Part shown: one piece after another, positions 16,950 to 24,042 of the stretch
Numbering within the stretch: position 1 is the first letter of the stretch
How the letters are laid out: the number at the start of each line of letters is the position of its first letter
The notes under the pieces: model-generated
Databases searched by the model: none
Told to the model about the DNA's origin: nothing
Seen by the model: only the letters and a program-made list of their open reading frames with translations
Program-made: the position numbers and the translations under genes
Source: Streptomyces globisporus
Lineage (GTDB): Bacteria; Actinomycetota; Actinomycetes; Streptomycetales; Streptomycetaceae
Length of the DNA: 45,222 bases
NCBI RefSeq assembly: GCF_003501885.1
Contig: NZ_QWFA01000027.1
Coordinates: 1 to 45,222, forward strand
Direction: 5' to 3'

Positions 16950-17918
16950 ATGTTCGCCGCCTACGCAGCCCGCATCGACCCCGACCAGCCCCTCACCGGC
17001 CTGGAGCTGGGTGATCGCCCGGCCCCCGAGGCGCGTCCCGGGTGGAGCACCGTCACCGTCCGGGCCGCCTCCCTCAACCACCACGACCTCTGGTCCCTGC
17101 GCGGCGTCGGCCTGTCGCAGGACCGGCTGCCGATGATCCTCGGCTGCGACGCGGCCGGCGTCGACCTGGACGGCAACGAGGTCGTCCTGCACTCCGTCAT
17201 CGGGCAGTCCGGGCACGGCGTCGGGCCCGACGAGCCGCGCTCCATCCTCACCGAGCGCTACCAGGGCACCTTCGCCGAGCAGGTCACCGTCCCCACCTGG
17301 AACGTCCTGCCCAAGCCGAAGGAGCTCAGCTTTGCCGAGGCCGCCTGTCTGCCGACCGCCTGGCTCACCGCGTACCGGATGCTGTTCACCAACGCCGGGG
17401 TGCGGCCCGGGGACTCCGTGCTCGTCCAGGGCGCCGGCGGCGGGGTCGCCACCGCAGCGATCGTGCTCGGGAAGGCCGCCGGGCTCCGGGTCTTCGCGAC
17501 CAGCCGGGACAAGGCCAAGCGCGAGCGGGCGGTCGAACTCGGCGCGCTGGAGGCGTACGAGCCCGGCGCCCGGCTTCCGCAGCGCGTGGACGCCGTCATC
17601 GAGACCGTGGGGGCCGCCACCTGGTCCCACTCCGTGAAGTCGCTGCGCCCCGGCGGCACCCTCGTCATCTCCGGGGCCACCAGCGGCGACCGGCCCACGC
17701 ACGCCGAGCTGACCCGGATCTTCTTCCTGGAGCTGAAGGTCGTCGGCTCCACCATGGGGTCCAAGGACGAGCTGGAGGACCTGCTCGCGTTCTGCGCCAC
17801 CACCGGTGTGCGCCCGGTCATCGACGAGGTGCTGCCGCTCGACCGGGCCCGTGAAGGGTTCCGACGACTGGAGTCCGGCGACCTGTTCGGGAAGATCGTG
17901 CTCACGCCGACCTCCTAG
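16950..17918 (+). CDS. Medium-chain dehydrogenase/reductase (quinone-oxidoreductase-like)
   Basis: Soluble oxidoreductase of 322 residues. The N-terminal GroES-like fold includes SLNHHDLWSLRGVG and ILGCDAAGVDLDGNEV. The Rossmann part has LVQGAGGGVATAAIVLGKAAG (about 150-170) and FATSRDKAKRERAVELGA, suggesting NADPH. The structural-zinc cysteine cluster of alcohol dehydrogenases is absent, so it is probably a zinc-independent member of the zinc-type superfamily. Substrate unknown. Translation probably begins at ATG 16950, where no ribosome-binding site is seen and a -10-like element lies close upstream. Confidence 0.9.
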   Translation: MFAAYAARIDPDQPLTGLELGDRPAPEARPGWSTVTVRAASLNHHDLWSLRGVGLSQDRLPMILGCDAAGVDLDGNEVVLHSVIGQSGHGVGPDEPRSILTERYQGTFAEQVTVPTWNVLPKPKELSFAEAACLPTAWLTAYRMLFTNAGVRPGDSVLVQGAGGGVATAAIVLGKAAGLRVFATSRDKAKRERAVELGALEAYEPGARLPQRVDAVIETVGAATWSHSVKSLRPGGTLVISGATSGDRPTHAELTRIFFLELKVVGSTMGSKDELEDLLAFCATTGVRPVIDEVLPLDRAREGFRRLESGDLFGKIVLTPTS

Positions 17919-17976
17919 GACCGACAAGAACCCGCCCCCTCCGCATACTTGAACAAGTCTCAGCTTTACTGATGGG

Positions 17977-19422
17977 ATGCCGCCCATGCGAATGGGCAGA
18001 GCACTCATGGCAGTTGTCGTCGCGTCCGTGCTCGCGGCGGGGGCCCTCGCCCCCGCCGCCTCGGCGCGCCCCGCACCCGTCTCCCCGTCCTCGTACGAAC
18101 GCGCCATTCCGCCCCTCACCGACGACCGCGGACGCACCCTCACCCTGCGCGGCTGGAACGTCGAGGACAAGGCGAACCGCGGCGAGGACGCCCTCACCGC
18201 CATCAGCGAACGGCACTTCCGCGACCTGCGGGCGAACGGCTTCAACTTCGCCCGGCTCCTGGTCTTCTGGGACGACCTGGAGCCCCGGCGCGGCCAGTAC
18301 AGCGCGCGTTACCTCCACAAGATCGAACGCATCCTGGACTGGGCCCACAAGCACCGCGTCCACGTCCTCATCGACGCCCACCAGGACGTCTTCGGGCCCG
18401 CGTTCGGCCACCGCGGCATTCCGGCATGGGCCACCAGAACCGACGGGCTGCCGTTCACCCCGAACCCCGACGACTGGTTCTCGGAGTACTTCCAGCCCGC
18501 CGTGCAGCGGGCCTTCACCCACCTCTACGAGGATCCCGACCTGCAACGTGCCCAGGCCGCGATGTGGCAGGTCCTCGCCGACCGTTTCGGCCGGCACCCC
18601 GCCGTCATCGGCTACGACCTGATCAACGAGCCCATGGGGGAGCTGAGGGAGGGCGAGGACCTGCCGACCGCCGCCCGCCGCATCGAGGCCGAGCACCTCA
18701 CGCCCATGTACAACCGGCTCGCCCGCGCAGTCCGGGCGAAGGACCGCGACACCTGGATCTTTGTCGAGCCGACCCCCATCGTCGGCGAGGGCGTGCCCAC
18801 CGGGCTGGGCCGGATCAAGGACAGCCGGACCGTGTACGCCCCGCACTTCTACAACACCGCCATGGAGGCGGGCGCCGACTACGACCCGGACGCGGGCTGG
18901 ATCGAGGCGTACGAGGCCGCCGTCACCGCCTACCCGGCCCGCCACCGGATGCCCGTGGTCGTGGGGGAGTGGGGGCCGCTCAACAACTCCCTTCCCAACA
19001 TGGGCCGCTTCTACCGCGAGGCCGTCGCCTCCCTGGACCGCTACAGCTCCGGCTGGGCGGGGTACGTCTGGTGCTACGGCGGCGGCTACTGCGCCGTCGA
19101 CGAGCGCGGCCGCTTCCGTACGAACAAGGAGCAGACCGCCACCCCGTACGCCCCGGCCGTCGCGGGGACCGTCCGCTCCGACACGTACGACGCGGGCACC
19201 CGCACCTACCGTCTCGCCTACCGGTCCGCCGCCCGGCCCGGGGTGACGGAGCTGTCCCTGCCGCCCGCGCCCAGGGGCTGGCGTGTCACCGTCACCGGAC
19301 GTGCTCACGTCCTCGGCTCCTCGTCGCGCGGCGGCCGGCCGGTCGTTCTCGCGTGGCCCGGGAGTGAAGTGGTCGTGACCGTGCGGGAAGCTGGGCCGCA
19401 TGGACGAACTGACCACCCCTGA
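17977..19422 (+). CDS. Secreted GH5-family glycoside hydrolase (endoglycoceramidase-like)
   Basis: Exported protein of 481 residues with a signal peptide (MPPMRMGRALMAVVVASVLA, cleavage near ASA/RP). The catalytic barrel follows GH5: LRGWNVEDK, then VLIDAHQDVF, then the acid/base E218 in LINEPMG and the nucleophile E331 in VVVGEWGPL. The HQDVF segment and the C-terminal beta domain (about 385-480) resemble endoglycoceramidases and related glycosidases acting on glycolipids rather than cellulases. The substrate is not certain. Three in-frame ATGs lie close together. The gene overlaps the acetyltransferase gene by 23 bp. Confidence 0.88.
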   Translation: MPPMRMGRALMAVVVASVLAAGALAPAASARPAPVSPSSYERAIPPLTDDRGRTLTLRGWNVEDKANRGEDALTAISERHFRDLRANGFNFARLLVFWDDLEPRRGQYSARYLHKIERILDWAHKHRVHVLIDAHQDVFGPAFGHRGIPAWATRTDGLPFTPNPDDWFSEYFQPAVQRAFTHLYEDPDLQRAQAAMWQVLADRFGRHPAVIGYDLINEPMGELREGEDLPTAARRIEAEHLTPMYNRLARAVRAKDRDTWIFVEPTPIVGEGVPTGLGRIKDSRTVYAPHFYNTAMEAGADYDPDAGWIEAYEAAVTAYPARHRMPVVVGEWGPLNNSLPNMGRFYREAVASLDRYSSGWAGYVWCYGGGYCAVDERGRFRTNKEQTATPYAPAVAGTVRSDTYDAGTRTYRLAYRSAARPGVTELSLPPAPRGWRVTVTGRAHVLGSSSRGGRPVVLAWPGSEVVVTVREAGPHGRTDHP

Positions 19423-19939
19423 AGGGTTCCTGCTGCGCCCCTGGCTGCCCGACGACGCCTCGGCGGTGCTCCGCGCCTTCGCCCCGGCCGAGATGGACCG
19501 CCAGACGGACCGGCCCGTGGACGACCGGTCCGGGGCGCTGGCCTGGATCGCGGAACGCGCGCGCGAACGAGGGGCGCGCACCGGCTACTCCTGGGCCGTC
19601 GTGGGGGAGGAGGGCGAGGCCCTCGGCTGCGTGGCGCTCAACGTCGTCAACCGGACGCACGACAGCGGCTGGGTCTCCTACTGGACCACCGAATCCGCCC
19701 GCGGCCGGGGCGTCGCCCCGGCCGGCGTGCGGGCCCTCGCGCGCTGGGCCTTCGACGAGCTCGGGCTGTACCGGCTGGAGCTGGGCCACCGCACCGACAA
19801 CGTCGCCTCCTGCCGGGTCGCGACCCGGTCCGGCTTCGCGCCCGAGGGCATCGAGCGGGCCAAGCTGCGGTACGGCCGGGTCCGGTACGACGTCGAGCGG
19901 CACGCGCGCCTCGCCGACGATGATGTCAACGTTGATTGA
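19400..19939 (+). CDS. GNAT-family N-acetyltransferase (RimJ/RimL-like)
   Basis: Protein of 179 residues. The acetyl-CoA site is the motif ARGRGVAPAGVRALARWAF (about 98-116). The later segment LGLYRLELGHRTDNVASCRV and RSGFAPEG fits RimJ/RimL-type enzymes that acetylate protein N-termini or small amines. The acceptor is unknown. The start overlaps the end of the glycosidase gene, so the two are probably co-transcribed. The gene ends in the operator region of the next transcription unit: the first TGTCAA-type box begins before its stop. Confidence 0.9.
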   Translation: MDELTTPEGFLLRPWLPDDASAVLRAFAPAEMDRQTDRPVDDRSGALAWIAERARERGARTGYSWAVVGEEGEALGCVALNVVNRTHDSGWVSYWTTESARGRGVAPAGVRALARWAFDELGLYRLELGHRTDNVASCRVATRSGFAPEGIERAKLRYGRVRYDVERHARLADDDVNVD

Positions 19940-19968
19940 CGGGGCTGGGGTGTCAATGTAGGTTGACA
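19924..19968. promoter_or_regulatory. Promoter with two copies of a TGTCAA-n6-TTGACR operator
   Basis: Box 1 (19924-19941) reads TGTCAA, six bases, TTGACG. Box 2 (19951-19968) reads TGTCAA, six bases, TTGACA, a perfect 6-6-6 dyad. They are direct copies 27 bp apart. Box 1 supplies a near-consensus -35, TTGACG (19936-19941). A 17-bp spacer leads to TAGGTT (19959-19964), inside box 2, as -10. Predicted transcription start coincides with the ATG at 19971, so the mRNA is probably leaderless. A protein bound to the boxes would block the promoter. Confidence 0.72.
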
Positions 19969-19970
19969 TC

Positions 19971-20180
19971 ATGACCGAAGCAACGGATCTGGCCGCGCGC
20001 GCCGGTGACCGTGACCCGCGCGTCGGGCTGCGGGCGGTGGCCGCGCTGCGGCGGCTGCTGGAGCAGCTCGAAGCCGTACAAGTCACCAGCGCCCGGGCTC
20101 AGGGCTGGTCGTGGCAGGAGATCGCCGCCGAGCTGGGCGTCAGCCGGCAGGCCGTGCACAAGAAGTACGGGAGGCGTTGA
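19971..20180 (+). CDS. Small helix-turn-helix protein
   Basis: Protein of 69 residues. A helical region (about 18-42) precedes a helix-turn-helix, SWQEIAAELGVSRQAVHKKY (47-66), that resembles sigma-70 region 4 or transposase-type domains. The remainder is too small for a ligand domain, so it is probably a compact repressor or a partner of another protein. It sits directly behind a promoter with two matching operators, which suggests autoregulation. Its stop shares one base with the start of the Clp_N gene (TGATG), so the pair is translationally coupled. No Shine-Dalgarno is seen, in line with a leaderless mRNA. Confidence 0.87.
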   Translation: MTEATDLAARAGDRDPRVGLRAVAALRRLLEQLEAVQVTSARAQGWSWQEIAAELGVSRQAVHKKYGRR

Positions 20181-20785
20181 TGTTCGAGCGATTCACCCGA
20201 GGGGCCCGCGCCACCGTGAAGGGCGCCGTGGCCCAGGCCGAGCGGGCCGGGGCCGGCTCGGTCACCGAGGAACACCTGCTGCTCGCGCTGCTGGAACAGG
20301 AGGGCGGCCGGGCCGCGTTCGCCGTCACCGCCCTCGGCCTCCACGACCGCCGCGCCTCCCTGTACGCCGCCTTCGCCGAGGCCCGCCGCCGCGGTGGCCT
20401 GACCAGGGCCGACACCGACGCCCTCGCCGGCATCGGGATCGACCTCGGCGCGATCGTCTCCCGCGTCGAGGGGGCCCACGGCGAAGGGGCCCTGGACGCC
20501 GACCGCCGCGGCCGCCGGTGGTGGTGGTCCGGGCACCGCCCCTTCACCCCGGGGGCGAAGGCCGTGCTGGAGAACTCGCTCCGGGTGGCCCTCGGCCGAG
20601 GCGACCGGTTCATCGGCGAGGAGCACCTGCTCCTGGCCCTCACCGCGAAGCCCGGAGTCGTCGCCGACGTCCTCGCCGAGCACGGTGCGACCTGCACGGC
20701 CGTGCAGCGCGCGCTCTACGGCTCCGTCGCCGACGGGGACGGCGGGGGAGACGACGCGGGCCAGGGGCACGCCCAGGCGGGGTGA
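20180..20785 (+). CDS. Clp N-terminal domain protein (stand-alone, no ATPase)
   Basis: Protein of 201 residues with two Clp_N repeats. The first is about 4-75 (FTRGARATVKGAVAQAERAG, with VTEEHLLLALLEQEG). The second is about 115-190 (FTPGAKAVLENSLRVALGRG, with IGEEHLLLALTAKPG). No Walker motif or protease domain follows, so it is not ClpC itself. It may bind substrates or act as an adaptor or competitor of ClpC, by analogy with ClpS and ClpC N-domain interactions; this is inference. GGAGG lies six bases before the ATG. It is coupled to the small helix-turn-helix gene. Confidence 0.9.
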   Translation: MFERFTRGARATVKGAVAQAERAGAGSVTEEHLLLALLEQEGGRAAFAVTALGLHDRRASLYAAFAEARRRGGLTRADTDALAGIGIDLGAIVSRVEGAHGEGALDADRRGRRWWWSGHRPFTPGAKAVLENSLRVALGRGDRFIGEEHLLLALTAKPGVVADVLAEHGATCTAVQRALYGSVADGDGGGDDAGQGHAQAG

Positions 20786-20813
20786 GAGTGGGGTGGGGCT
20801 CCTGCCCCCACGC

Positions 20814-21857
20814 TCAGGCCTGCTTGCCGTCCTCCTTCGTCAGCAGCGCCTCGATCCGCGCCGCCGCCTCGCCCAGATGGCGGCGGGCCTCCGCGAGCCG
20901 TGCCTCCGTCACCCCGTGATCGCGCGCCGTGTCCCGGATGCCGTCGCGGAACCGGTCCAGCAGACGGTCCAGATCGCGCACCGGGTCGCCGGTCGTCGGC
21001 ACGTCCTGCCCCCAGTCCGCGCCGGGGGCCGGATCCTGGACGGGCGGGGCGGTCTCCGGCTCGGGCTTGCCGAACGGAGGCCAGGCGCCGGATCGGGCGA
21101 AGCCGCCGAGCTGGCCGGTGATCTCCGCGAGACCTTCCCGTACGCCGGAGGGCCAGTCGCCCCGGGCGAAGTGCTCCTGCACCTGGCGGGCGGCGGTCTG
21201 CATCTGCTCCCGCGCCTTCTCCTGGGCCTCCTTGGCCTGGCGGCGGGCCTGCTGGGCGTCCTCGCGGGCGCGCCGGGACTCGTCCTTCGCCCGGCGGGCC
21301 TGCTCCTTCCACTCCTGCTTGGCCCGGCGCAGCTCCTCCTTCGCCGTGCGCCACGCCTCGCTGTCGCCGAAGTCGCCCAGATTGCCGAAGTCGCCGAAGT
21401 CACCGAAGGGGGAGGAGGGCTCGCCCTTCGCCTTTCCGGTCCCGGTCCCGGGCCCCGCCTTCGTGCCGTGCCGGGACTCCGACGCCGCCGCCCGCATATC
21501 GCTGCGGAGCCGGCCCGCCGCGCCCCGGACGTCGTCGCGTATCTCGGCGGCCAGCTCGGAGAGCGAATCGCGGATCTCCAGCTCCAGGTCGGCCAGCTCG
21601 CCGCTGCGGCCCGCCAGCTCCTCGCGGCCGGCGTCGGTGATCGAGTAGACCTTGCGGCCGCCCTCGGTGGCATGGGTGACCAGGCCCTCGGCCTCCAGCT
21701 TGGCCAGCCGGGGGTAGACCGTGCCGGCGGACGGGGCGTAGAGGCCCTGGAAGCGCTCCTCCAGCAGGCGGATGATCTCGTAGCCGTGGCGCGGGGCCTC
21801 GTCCAGGAGCTTGAGGAGATACAGGCGCAGGCGGCCGTGGGCGAATACGGGGGGCAT
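20814..21857 (-). CDS. PadR-family regulator with long coiled-coil extension
   Basis: Protein of 347 residues. The first about 85 form the PadR winged helix: LYLLKLLDEAPRHGYEII, then GTVYPRLAKLEAEGLV. The length is far beyond the usual 110-190. A Gly/Phe/Asp-rich linker (GDFGDFGNLGDFGD) and a long charged helical stretch (about 160-235, KEELRRAKQEWKEQARR) are followed by a second helical region near the C-terminus (DLDRLLDRFRDGI, RHLGEAAARIEAL). It lies one base downstream of the DUF4097 gene and is probably co-transcribed with it. Autoregulation at the ATATCG-containing region upstream of DUF4097 is likely. Confidence 0.9.
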   Translation of the reverse strand: MPPVFAHGRLRLYLLKLLDEAPRHGYEIIRLLEERFQGLYAPSAGTVYPRLAKLEAEGLVTHATEGGRKVYSITDAGREELAGRSGELADLELEIRDSLSELAAEIRDDVRGAAGRLRSDMRAAASESRHGTKAGPGTGTGKAKGEPSSPFGDFGDFGNLGDFGDSEAWRTAKEELRRAKQEWKEQARRAKDESRRAREDAQQARRQAKEAQEKAREQMQTAARQVQEHFARGDWPSGVREGLAEITGQLGGFARSGAWPPFGKPEPETAPPVQDPAPGADWGQDVPTTGDPVRDLDRLLDRFRDGIRDTARDHGVTEARLAEARRHLGEAAARIEALLTKEDGKQA

Positions 21858-21858
21858 G

Positions 21859-22716
21859 TCAGAGAACCTTTCCGGTCGGCTCGGCGGCGTACGCGTCGTC
21901 CTCGGCGGGCGGCCTGCGCAGGAGGGCGATCGAACCGGACACGGTCGTCGCCCGCAGGGTCCCCGTCCCGGCGCCCAGCGTGCCGGTGATCTTCTTCGCG
22001 CCCCACTGCCCGCCGACCCGCAGGTCCTCGAAGGCGTTGGAGACGGTCCCGCTCGCGGTGTTCGCCTCGACCCTGGCGTCCGCCGGGTGCGGAAGCCGGA
22101 TCGCGATCTCACCGGACACCGTGGTCAGCCGGATGTCCGTGGGCCTCCCGGACGGGTCGACGTCCAGCACCATGTCACCGCTGACCGACTCGGCCCGGAC
22201 CGAGGACCCCGCGCCGTCGATCACCGTCAGATCACCGGCCACGGACTGGAAGCGCAGGTCCCCCGTGACGCCCTGGGCCTCCAGGCTGCCCGACACCGAC
22301 TCCCCGCGCACCGCGCCCGCCAGTCCGACGAGCGTGGAGTCCCCCGTGATACCTCGGACCTCGGTGCGGCCGGCGATGCCGGAGACGACGGCCCCCGCGC
22401 CGATCACGCCGACCTCGACCGAGGCCGTGGTGGGCACGACGAGCGAGACGACGGCGCTGCGGCGGCGGCCCTTGGGGTCGAGCCAGCGCAGGAGGTCCTG
22501 CCAGGGAAGATCCTCGTACGCCACGGTGAGCCGGCCGTCCTCCTGGGTCACGATCAGCGGCGGCCCCTCGATCGCGGAGACCTCCAGCCGGGCGCCCGGC
22601 TCACCGGTCCCGACCACGTTGACCGTGCCGTCGACGATACGGACCTGGAGCGCCGTCACCGGATCGTCGAAGGAGAGCTTCCGCGGCTCATCGATGGTCC
22701 ATGTCGACACAGGCAT
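21859..22716 (-). CDS. DUF4097-family beta-helix protein
   Basis: Protein of 285 residues with repeated short beta strands (GVIGAGAVVSGIAGRTEV, then VTGDLRFQSVAGDLTVI, then ESVSGDMVLD), characteristic of the DUF4097 beta-helix. No signal peptide or membrane segment is visible. DUF4097 proteins often sit next to PadR-like or anti-sigma genes and may be associated with the envelope, but their role is unclear. ATG 22716 was chosen for GGGAGGT about eight bases upstream. The frame extends 19 codons further upstream but overlaps the likely promoter. Gene order: DUF4097, then PadR. Confidence 0.87.
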   Translation of the reverse strand: MPVSTWTIDEPRKLSFDDPVTALQVRIVDGTVNVVGTGEPGARLEVSAIEGPPLIVTQEDGRLTVAYEDLPWQDLLRWLDPKGRRRSAVVSLVVPTTASVEVGVIGAGAVVSGIAGRTEVRGITGDSTLVGLAGAVRGESVSGSLEAQGVTGDLRFQSVAGDLTVIDGAGSSVRAESVSGDMVLDVDPSGRPTDIRLTTVSGEIAIRLPHPADARVEANTASGTVSNAFEDLRVGGQWGAKKITGTLGAGTGTLRATTVSGSIALLRRPPAEDDAYAAEPTGKVL

Positions 22717-22750
22717 GGATGTGACCTCCCGGGAAGCGTGGCAACGCAAC

Positions 22751-22782
22751 ATATCGCGTCTCGTGAAGAACACGATATATCG
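22751..22782. promoter_or_regulatory. Candidate PadR operator upstream of DUF4097
   Basis: CGATATATCG (22773-22782) is a perfect 10-bp palindrome extended by CG, and ATATCGCG occurs again at 22751-22758. PadR-family sites are often A/T-centred dyads of this kind. The region is strikingly A/T-rich for this genome and lies 35-66 bases before the DUF4097 start, where a promoter is expected. Confidence 0.5.
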
Positions 22783-22903
22783 CGGATAGGGGAAGTCAAG
22801 GGATGGAGCCGAGGGGGAGGTCGGGGGAGGTGCGGCCCGACGGCGGTCAGCGCCATGCCTGCAACGCGATCAAATGTGGGCATATTGCCCTAGCGTATGA
22901 GCC

Positions 22904-23728
22904 ATGAACGCGACATCCACCGGGGCTCTCCTGCTCTGCCGGGCCGACCCCGAGACCGTACGGCCGCTCGCCCACCTGCTGCGCGAGCAGATGCTGCTGA
23001 TCCGCGCGGGCGAGGAGTGGAGTGTGCTCGTCCCGGAGGGCAAGCCCTGGCGGGCCGGGGGAGCGGAGCAGGACGCCGAGCCGGTCGACCGGGTCCTCGG
23101 CGGCTGGGCCACCGCACTCGCCGTCGGCTCCACCTGGCCGGTGCTCGCCCTGTGGTGGGACGCCGACCGGGCCGGATACACCCTCGCCGCGGGATTCCGC
23201 CGGCCCGTGGGCTACGTCTGGCTGACCGACGGCACCCCGGTGGGCGAGGACGAGGCCATGCGCACCTTCGCCGCCCGGCTCGGCCTCGACCCGGTGCTGG
23301 ACGTCCAGGCGCTGGAGCAGCTGACCCGCCCCGATCCGGAGGCGGACGCGGAAGCCCGGTTGCGTGGACTGCTCGCCGTCCTCACCGGCACCGGACTGGT
23401 CCTGCCCGCCGGACTCTCCCCGGGCGAGAGCGCCGACCGGCTGCGCAGCGTCGCGGCGGTGCAGCGCCAGGTGGACCGTGTCGAGTGGGCCGGCTGGCGC
23501 GATGCCGTACGGGTCGAACTGGAGGCGGTCGAGAGCAGCCGGGTCGGCCCGTGGGTACGCGGCCCCCGTGCCCGGGCCGTCGCCGCCGTCCAGCTCGCGG
23601 CCGGGCTTCCGCTCCTGCTCTGGGGCGCGCGACGCCGCAGCGGCGGCTGGGCGGCGGCCGGGGCGGTGCTGCTGGCGCAGGGCGCGCTGGGGCTCCTCTA
23701 CGAGCGGGCCAGGGCGGGCACTTCCTAG
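22904..23728 (+). CDS. Unknown protein with C-terminal hydrophobic segments
   Basis: Protein of 274 residues. The first about 220 are soluble (LLCRADPETVRPLAHLLR, then EEWSVLVPEGKPW and AALGLDPVLDVQ-like segments). Two hydrophobic stretches near the end (AVAAVQLAAGLPLLLWGA, then AAGAVLLAQGALGLLY) probably form a C-terminal membrane hairpin. I recognise no catalytic motif or family. No Shine-Dalgarno is visible before ATG 22904. TAGCGT lies seven bases upstream and may be a -10 element of a leaderless transcript. It diverges from the DUF4097 gene and converges on DUF6104. Confidence 0.82.
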   Translation: MNATSTGALLLCRADPETVRPLAHLLREQMLLIRAGEEWSVLVPEGKPWRAGGAEQDAEPVDRVLGGWATALAVGSTWPVLALWWDADRAGYTLAAGFRRPVGYVWLTDGTPVGEDEAMRTFAARLGLDPVLDVQALEQLTRPDPEADAEARLRGLLAVLTGTGLVLPAGLSPGESADRLRSVAAVQRQVDRVEWAGWRDAVRVELEAVESSRVGPWVRGPRARAVAAVQLAAGLPLLLWGARRRSGGWAAAGAVLLAQGALGLLYERARAGTS

Positions 23729-23766
23729 GGACCGACGATCAGGCCCCGAGGATCAGGCCTCAAAGG

Positions 23767-23952
23767 TCACTCGTCCTCGTCGTCCTCGTCGTCCAGCCGG
23801 GCCAGCCAGGTCGCCAGGCGCTCGACGGGCACCTCGAAGTCGGGGTTGAGATCGACGAACGTCCGCAGCTGCTCGGCGAGCCACTCGAAGGTGACCTCCT
23901 CCTCGCCGCGCCGCTTCTCCAGTTCCTCGATGCCACGGTCGGTGAAGTACAT
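23767..23952 (-). CDS. DUF6104 family small acidic protein
   Basis: Conserved actinobacterial protein of 61 residues: MYFTDRGIEELEKRRGEEEV, FEWLAEQLRTFVDLNPDFEV and ERLATWLARLDDEDDEDE. The start is ATG 23952, with GGATATCCTTCTCCC upstream. It is strongly acidic at the C-terminus and has no known function. It lies just past the terminator of the 2-oxoglutarate gene, on the same strand, and could be an independent gene or read-through product. Confidence 0.9.
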   Translation of the reverse strand: MYFTDRGIEELEKRRGEEEVTFEWLAEQLRTFVDLNPDFEVPVERLATWLARLDDEDDEDE

Positions 23953-23980
23953 GGGAGAAGGATATCCAGCGGGGAAACGC

Positions 23981-24021
23981 CGGGGACCCGGCCCCGCGAC
24001 AAGCGCGGAACCGGGTCCCCG
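23981..24021 (-). terminator. Terminator of the 2-oxoglutarate enzyme gene
   Basis: CGGGGACCCGG and CCGGGTCCCCG form an 11-bp perfect stem, with an inner CCGCG-ACAAG-CGCGG hairpin. It lies 22 bases downstream of the stop of the large gene, before DUF6104. Confidence 0.82.
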
Positions 24022-24042
24022 GATGGTTCAGTTGCGCGGTCC

